From NCBI GenBank assembly GCA_002254385.1, contig NJDO01000024.1:1-18062 (forward strand): 18,062 nt of DNA, read 5' to 3'. Of the stretch, positions 17,980 through 18,062 are shown one piece after another. The notes under the pieces are model-generated. The model ran no database searches and was not told where the DNA came from. It was given only the letters and a program-made list of their open reading frames with translations. Positions within the stretch are counted from its first letter, which is position 1; each line of letters opens with the position of its first letter. The translations under genes and the position numbers were made by a program. This DNA comes from Thermoplasmatales archaeon ex4484_6 (GTDB lineage Archaea > Thermoplasmatota > Penumbrarchaeia > Penumbrarchaeales > Penumbrarchaeaceae).

Positions 17980-18062
17980 ATGAGAACGGTCGTTGTGGGT
18001 GTGGGCAACCCCATACTCGGAGATGACGGCGTGGGCATCCATGTCGCAAGGGAGCTCAAGGG
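17980..18062 (+). CDS. Hydrogenase maturation protease, N-terminal part (cut by window end)
   Basis: ATG immediately follows the mvhA stop, and the 27 visible residues contain VVGVGNPILGDDGVG, the signature of HycI/HyaD/FrcD-type peptidases whose acidic residue senses nickel. It should remove the C-terminal tail of the large subunit next door. AGAGGA lies upstream as a Shine-Dalgarno. The gene runs off the window. Confidence 0.9.
   Translation, partial: MRTVVVGVGNPILGDDGVGIHVARELK

Overview
The window reads as a chromosome piece from an archaeon. Genes are tightly packed. Arg is mostly AGG/AGA and Ile is often ATA. Several intergenic regions carry BRE/TATA-like boxes, and the gene set includes HdrCBA, a group 3c MvhDGA-type hydrogenase, split B12 mutase subunits and a MACS-type acyl-CoA ligase. 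A Thermoplasmatota or related euryarchaeal lineage is my best guess, but no marker gene in the window proves it. Nothing specific to methanogenesis (no mcr or mtr) is present, so Hdr and Mvh should not be taken as proof of a methanogen.

Layout. (1) 1-302, + strand: the 3' end of an acyl-CoA dehydrogenase. (2) 357-2711, - strand: a visibly AT-richer three-gene cassette of RloA-like ATPase, RloB-like protein and a small TIR-like/flavodoxin-fold candidate with a C-terminal membrane helix. It looks like a defence cassette set between metabolic genes. (3) 2838-6406, - strand: cobO (B12 adenosyltransferase), acyl-CoA mutase large subunit, mutase small subunit and meaB chaperone, which together form an adenosylcobalamin mutase operon. 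(4) 6586-11123, + strand: acyl-CoA dehydrogenase, medium/branched-chain acyl-CoA synthetase, etfB and etfA. (5) 11124-11716: a regulatory-looking region that may hold a small ORF. (6) 11717 to the window end, + strand: hdrC, hdrB, hdrA, mvhD, mvhG, mvhA and the start of a hydrogenase maturation protease, nearly all overlapping or abutting.

The most informative point is the mutase. Aligned from memory to methylmalonyl-CoA mutase, its substrate-pocket Tyr and Arg are Phe and Gln, the pair known from isobutyryl-CoA mutase. With the acyl-CoA ligase, the dehydrogenases and ETF, this suggests a route that activates isobutyrate (or takes valine-derived isobutyryl-CoA), isomerises it to n-butyryl-CoA and oxidises it. 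ETF would collect the electrons. The neighbouring Hdr/Mvh operon could connect thiol, ferredoxin and H2 pools. Hydratase, hydroxyacyl dehydrogenase and thiolase are not in the window.
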